Shown here one piece after another: positions 7,107 through 9,860 of a stretch of DNA of 9,860 nucleotides. The stretch's first letter is position 1. Each line of letters opens with the position of its first letter. Made by a program: the position numbers and the translations under genes. The DNA is from Cyanothece sp. UBA12306 (GTDB lineage: Bacteria > Cyanobacteriota > Cyanobacteriia > Cyanobacteriales > Microcystaceae): positions 2,477-12,336 of the forward strand of contig DLXW01000191.1 in NCBI GenBank assembly GCA_003448685.1, given 5' to 3'. The notes below the pieces were generated by a model. The model made no database searches, was not told the DNA's origin, and saw only the letters and a list, made by a program, of their open reading frames with translations.

Positions 7107-7115
7107 GACTGATAA

Positions 7116-7121
7116 CCTCCC
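7116..7121 (-). promoter_or_regulatory. Ribosome binding site fixing the methyltransferase start
   Basis: On the minus strand GGGAGG ends nine bases before the ATG at 7106. This strong site shows that translation of the module begins there and not at the downstream Met at 6239. Confidence 0.7.
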
Positions 7122-7173
7122 TAGCTTAATAATGGTTGTCTGAAATGCAAATTTATAATTTAGTTCTTATGAT

Positions 7174-7202
7174 ATAGTACATAATAACTTACTGTTAATC
7201 AA
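7174..7202 (-). promoter_or_regulatory. Likely promoter of the methyltransferase-nuclease operon
   Basis: On the minus strand TTGATT (7202-7197) and TACTAT (7179-7174) are separated by 17 bases, a good sigma-70-type spacing. The start of transcription would fall near 7167, giving a leader of about 60 bases before the ATG at 7106. I saw no operator or C-protein-like box. Confidence 0.45.
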
Positions 7203-7250
7203 ACTAAATTCAACAGATTCTCAAAAAATTGTACAGTTTTTCAAAGAAAA

Positions 7251-7324
7251 TGGACGTAACTGGACTCGAACCAGTGACCCCATCGATGTCAACGATGTAC
7301 TCTAACCAACTGAGCTATACGTCC
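7251..7324 (-). tRNA. tRNA-Val (GAC)
   Basis: Read on the minus strand it folds as a 74-base cloverleaf without an encoded CCA. The acceptor arms are GGACGTA/TACGTCC with discriminator A. The D arm is GCTC/GAGT around a nine-base loop. The anticodon stem is CATCG/CGATG with loop TTGACAT. The T arm is ACTGG/CCAGT with loop TTCGAGT. The anticodon GAC (bases 7290-7288) reads the valine codons GUC and GUU. Its 3' end faces the methyltransferase module, a placement common for islands, but I found no repeat of the tRNA 3' end on the far side of the module. Confidence 0.93.
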
Positions 7325-7336
7325 GCACAGATAATC

Positions 7337-7366
7337 ACTATAACACAAGTTTTTTAAAAGAAACAA
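7337..7366 (-). promoter_or_regulatory. Likely promoter of tRNA-Val
   Basis: On the minus strand TTGTTT (7366-7361) and TATAGT (7342-7337) are spaced by 18 bases, ending 12 bases before the mature tRNA. The -10 box is close to consensus. Confidence 0.5.
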
Positions 7367-7465
7367 TTAACTTGATTAATTTAGATAGATTTCCTTAAGA
7401 GATGGGGGGTTTAACCCATTGGGGGAATGTAATAAAAAGACGACACTTGAGTATCAATACATTCT

Positions 7466-8893
7466 ATGTACGAGAAACTAACCCCCCCGACCACTGGTTC
7501 TAAAATTACCTATAAAGAAGGTAAACCTATTGTTCCCGATGATCCCATTATTCCCTTCATCCGTGGGGATGGAACAGGGGTTGATATTTGGCCAGCAACC
7601 GAAAAAGTGATCGATGCTGCGATCGCTGCTGCTTATGGAGACAAGCGTAAAATTAATTGGTTCAAGGTCTATGCAGGAGATGAAGCTTGTGATCTTTACG
7701 GAACCTATCAATATCTACCCGATGATACCCTCAAAGCTATTGAAGAATATGGTATCGCGATCAAAGGCCCTTTAACTACTCCCATTGGTGGGGGTATTCG
7801 GTCTCTCAACGTTGCTTTAAGGCAAATTTTCACCCTCTATGCTTGCGTTCGTCCTTGTCGGTACTATCCTGGTACACCTTCCCCCCACAAGTCCCCAGAA
7901 AAACTAGATGTTATCGTCTATCGGGAGAATACAGAAGATATCTATTTGGGAATTGAATGGCGAGAAGGTACAGAAATTGGGCAAAAATTGATTAAATATC
8001 TCAATGATGAATTAATTCCGGCTACCCCTGAACATGGGAAAAAACGCATCCCTCTAGACGCAGGAATTGGAGTTAAACCCATTAGTAAAAAAGGTTCGCA
8101 ACGGTTAGTGCGTCGCGCAATGGAACACGCATTACGTCTCCCCAAAGCTAAACAGATGGTTACTTTAGTCCATAAAGGTAATATCATGAAATATACTGAG
8201 GGCGCGTTTCGTGATTGGGGTTATGAACTGGCTACGACGGAATTTCGAGATGTCTGTGTTACGGAACGAGAATCTTGGATTTTGAGTAATAAAGAGGCTA
8301 ATCCTAATATTAGTATAGAAGATAATGCCCGCAAAGTTGAGCCTGGTTACGATGCGCTGACTCCTGACAAGAAAAAAGAAGCCTGTGACGAAGTTAAGTC
8401 CGTTTTAGAGGCGATTTGGCACAGTCACGGCGAGGGAAAATGGAAAGATAAGATCATGGTCAATGATCGCATCGCTGACAGTATTTTCCAGCAAATTCAA
8501 ACCCGTCCCGATGAATATTCGATCCTTGCAACTATGAACCTGAACGGAGACTATCTCTCTGATGCTGCTGCTGCGGTGGTTGGTGGTTTAGGAATGGGGC
8601 CAGGTGCTAATATTGGGGATACCTGCGCTATCTTTGAAGCGACCCACGGAACTGCGCCAAAACACGCCGGATTAGACCGCATTAACCCTGGTTCAGTGAT
8701 TTTATCTGGGGTAATGATGCTAGAGTATATGGGATGGCAAGAAGCAGCAGATTTGATCAAAAAAGGCTTAGGGAACGCGATCGCTAACCGTCAAGTTACG
8801 TACGATTTAGCACGTTTAATGGAACCTCCGGTTGATCCTCCTTTGAAATGTTCAGAATTTGCTCAGGCAATTATTGATCATTTTGGAGATTAA
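7466..8893 (+). CDS. icd: Isocitrate dehydrogenase, NADP-dependent
   Basis: This enzyme oxidises isocitrate to 2-oxoglutarate in the cytoplasm. In cyanobacteria the product mainly feeds nitrogen assimilation through GS-GOGAT and is sensed by NtcA and PII. The 475-residue length is typical of cyanobacteria; the extra 55 or so residues relative to E. coli (416) lie mainly between about 255 and 330. Active-site residues appear at E. coli-like positions: Ser113 in GGIRSLN, Arg119, Arg129, Arg153, Tyr160, Lys237 in VHKGNI, and Asp362/Asp366 in [10 protein letters not shown]. The cofactor loop HGTAPKHAG has Lys399, matching the NADP-type lysine; the following residue is His where E. coli has Tyr. 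The ATG has no strong Shine-Dalgarno. Two G-runs around 7404-7425 precede it. icd is a known NtcA target in cyanobacteria, but I found no GTA-N8-TAC site in the 140 bases upstream. Confidence 0.96.
   Translation: MYEKLTPPTTGSKITYKEGKPIVPDDPIIPFIRGDGTGVDIWPATEKVIDAAIAAAYGDKRKINWFKVYAGDEACDLYGTYQYLPDDTLKAIEEYGIAIKGPLTTPIGGGIRSLNVALRQIFTLYACVRPCRYYPGTPSPHKSPEKLDVIVYRENTEDIYLGIEWREGTEIGQKLIKYLNDELIPATPEHGKKRIPLDAGIGVKPISKKGSQRLVRRAMEHALRLPKAKQMVTLVHKGNIMKYTEGAFRDWGYELATTEFRDVCVTERESWILSNKEANPNISIEDNARKVEPGYDALTPDKKKEACDEVKSVLEAIWHSHGEGKWKDKIMVNDRIADSIFQQIQTRPDEYSILATMNLNGDYLSDAAAAVVGGLGMGPGANIGDTCAIFEATHGTAPKHAGLDRINPGSVILSGVMMLEYMGWQEAADLIKKGLGNAIANRQVTYDLARLMEPPVDPPLKCSEFAQAIIDHFGD
7619..7626. 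repeat. HIP1 octamer inside icd
   Basis: GCGATCGC occurs in frame within the icd coding sequence, encoding part of Ala-Ala-Ile-Ala-Ala. It marks icd as native chromosomal sequence. Confidence 0.75.
8777..8784. repeat. HIP1 octamer inside icd, second copy
   Basis: Another GCGATCGC near the 3' end of icd, encoding part of Asn-Ala-Ile-Ala. Confidence 0.75.
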
Positions 8894-8901
8894 ACTAACA
8901 A

Positions 8902-8931
8902 CAATTAAGGTGGATTATGCCACCTTAATTG
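8902..8931. terminator. Perfect 12-bp hairpin after icd
   Basis: CAATTAAGGTGG (8902-8913) pairs without mismatch with CCACCTTAATTG (8920-8931) around a six-base loop, beginning eight bases after the icd stop. There is no T-run after it on either strand, so it is a terminator-like or mRNA-protecting hairpin. It lies between the convergent icd and the coiled-coil gene and could serve both directions. Confidence 0.55.
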
Positions 8932-9024
8932 ATTCTCAACAATCAATATTTTCACCTTCAATACTCATAAATATTTAATATTTTAATTAAGTAATTATGA
9001 TGATAATTCCTAAATTATCTACAC

Positions 9025-9798
9025 TTACCAAATTTGAGGTTTAAACTCAGAATTATTAATGATTTTTATCGTTTCTCCTGATGGCTTAATGACAAATAAT
9101 CCTTTTTTATAGGAGTAACGATCTACTCCTTCATCGATTTCTATTCCTGCTACTGCACCATAAGCTTGAAAATTTTTATAGTGGGGAAACGCTTGTTTAA
9201 ATTGACTTAACTTTTCGAGAAATTCATCAACATCATCTTTGGATAACCTAGACTTACATTCAACTAAAACTACCTCAATATCATCAACAACTAAGATATC
9301 AATTTCCATGGCAATTCCTTGCCGTTTTACCCTAGCACGACTGTAGGTTTCTTTAACATCAATTCCTCTCGACCGAAATAGTTGAATAACGGCAGGTTCT
9401 ACTAATTCTTCAACAAATCTTCCCCAACAAGTAGTTAACCCTTCAACAGCACGCATGGCATTGTCAGATGTTCTTCTGAGTTCAGCTAGACTGCGTTCAA
9501 GTTCAGCAGTACGAAGTTGAGCTTCAGCCTCACGAAGTTGAGCTTCTGCGGCAGCTTCGGCCTCACGACGTTGAGCTTCTTTGGCAGCTTCGGCCTCACG
9601 ACGTTGAGTTTCAGCAGCAATTTCTGCCAGACGACGATCAGTTTCTATTTCACGAAGTTGAGTTTCTTTGGCATATTCAGCTAAACGACGATCATACTCT
9701 TGTCGTGACTGTTCAAATTTTTCGTTAGTCTTCTCAAATAGCTTATAAATGTCTTCTAGAGTAACAGGTTCAGACATCTTTAATTCATCAATTGACAT
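9025..9798 (-). CDS. Coiled-coil protein with PD-(D/E)XK nuclease-like C-terminal domain
   Basis: This 257-residue protein belongs to a type I recognise as common, often multi-copy, in cyanobacteria; its function is not established. After a short N-terminal segment (TLEDIYKLFEKTNEKFEQ), residues 25-110 form a long charged coiled coil rich in Ala, Glu and Arg with 7- and 11-residue repeats. The C-terminal domain (about 122-245) has EIDILVVDD (165-173) with Asp167 and VLVECKSRL (177-185) with Glu180 and Lys182, a PD-(D/E)XK arrangement. It may be a nuclease, but I can show only the motif. The first ATG (9798) lies inside an IS200/IS605-like palindromic end. Met8 (9777) gives the start MSEPVTLEDIY, which is closer to how I remember relatives beginning, and may be the original start. 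The gene converges on icd. Confidence 0.75.
   Translation of the reverse strand: MSIDELKMSEPVTLEDIYKLFEKTNEKFEQSRQEYDRRLAEYAKETQLREIETDRRLAEIAAETQRREAEAAKEAQRREAEAAAEAQLREAEAQLRTAELERSLAELRRTSDNAMRAVEGLTTCWGRFVEELVEPAVIQLFRSRGIDVKETYSRARVKRQGIAMEIDILVVDDIEVVLVECKSRLSKDDVDEFLEKLSQFKQAFPHYKNFQAYGAVAGIEIDEGVDRYSYKKGLFVIKPSGETIKIINNSEFKPQIW
9511..9690 (-). repeat. Tandem degenerate repeats encoding the coiled coil
   Basis: Within the coiled-coil gene a 25-base segment is repeated exactly at 9551-9575 and 9584-9608, a 33-base (11-codon) period. Shorter 21-base (7-codon) repeats built on ACGAAGTTGAGCTTC lie at 9511-9545. Related degenerate copies continue to about 9690. Such repeats can change in number by slippage or recombination without breaking the frame. 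Confidence 0.65.
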
Positions 9799-9836
9799 AC
9801 TCCCCCGTTAAACTGCGTTGTAACGGGGGATTCTCT
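9792..9836. repeat. IS200/IS605-like terminal palindrome at the edge of the window
   Basis: TTGACAT (9792-9798) leads into a perfect 10-bp stem, TCCCCCGTTA (9801-9810) with TAACGGGGGA (9821-9830). The inner bases AAC/GTT can pair further. It is followed by TTCTCTCC. The flanks match those of the element at 1251-1300 (TTGACAT before, GATTCYCTC after), in the same orientation. It may be one end of a transposon continuing beyond the window or a solitary palindromic element. The complement of its first bases supplies the ATG annotated for the coiled-coil gene. Confidence 0.5.
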
Positions 9837-9860
9837 CCGTATCACTACTAGAGATTCCTT

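Noticed and set aside
7251..7324. Duplicate attachment site for an island at tRNA-Val
   Set aside because: I looked for the tRNA 3' end (GGACTCGAACCAGT and TGGACGTAACTGG on the plus strand) around 3200-3450 and found no copy.
7403..7465. Possible NtcA site upstream of icd
   Set aside because: I found no GTA-N8-TAC; the closest are GTA-N8-ACG near 7429 and GTA-N4-TAC at 7451-7460, which do not fit the consensus.
7478..8760. Three minus-strand open frames (7478-7711, 7942-8187, 8551-8760) within icd
   Set aside because: All are antisense shadows of a highly conserved enzyme gene.
9511..9690. CRISPR array
   Set aside because: The repeats are coding, degenerate, in a 7/11-codon rhythm, and lack unique spacers of constant length.

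Overview
The window reads as chromosomal DNA of a unicellular cyanobacterium. The evidence is a COP23-type protein (the family named after the circadian 23-kDa protein of Synechococcus RF-1), a 475-residue cyanobacterial-length NADP isocitrate dehydrogenase, a DUF2301-like membrane protein, an AT-rich background and HIP1 octamers (GCGATCGC). A relative of Rippkaea/Cyanothece/Crocosphaera is my best guess, but I cannot fix the genus from the sequence alone.

Layout: (1) 1-362, plus strand, the C-terminal end of an M48 metalloprotease whose HExxH lies just outside the window. (2) 383-2000, minus strand, lpxC (lipid A deacetylase) and a six-span DUF2301-like membrane protein, separated by a palindromic element resembling an IS200/IS605 end. 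(3) 2001-3217, a long AT-rich intergenic stretch, a structured leader, the secreted or membrane-associated COP23-like protein and a clear rho-independent terminator. (4) 3351-7106, minus strand, an AT-rich restriction-modification-like module: a large Eco57I/type IIG-like N6 DNA methyltransferase, interrupted by one in-frame TGA, overlapped by 17 bp by a gene for a PD-(D/E)XK nuclease-like partner. (5) 7251-7324, minus strand, tRNA-Val(GAC). (6) 7466-8893, plus strand, icd, followed by a 12-bp perfect hairpin. (7) 9025-9798, minus strand, a coiled-coil/PD-(D/E)XK protein whose predicted start codon lies inside a second IS200/IS605-like palindromic end at 9792-9836.

Housekeeping genes (lpxC, tRNA-Val, icd) flank an accessory module between cop23 and the tRNA. 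Its two genes form an operon with its own promoter-like sequence and a strong Shine-Dalgarno. The full reading frame for the methyltransferase is about 1004 codons and is broken only by a TGA at codon 104, so it is a recently damaged gene, a sequencing error, or something read through. The nuclease-like partner also has a coding-looking tail in another frame just after its stop, so both genes may be decaying. The most notable points are this damaged two-gene system and the two related palindromes, one of which fuses with the start of a nuclease-like gene.
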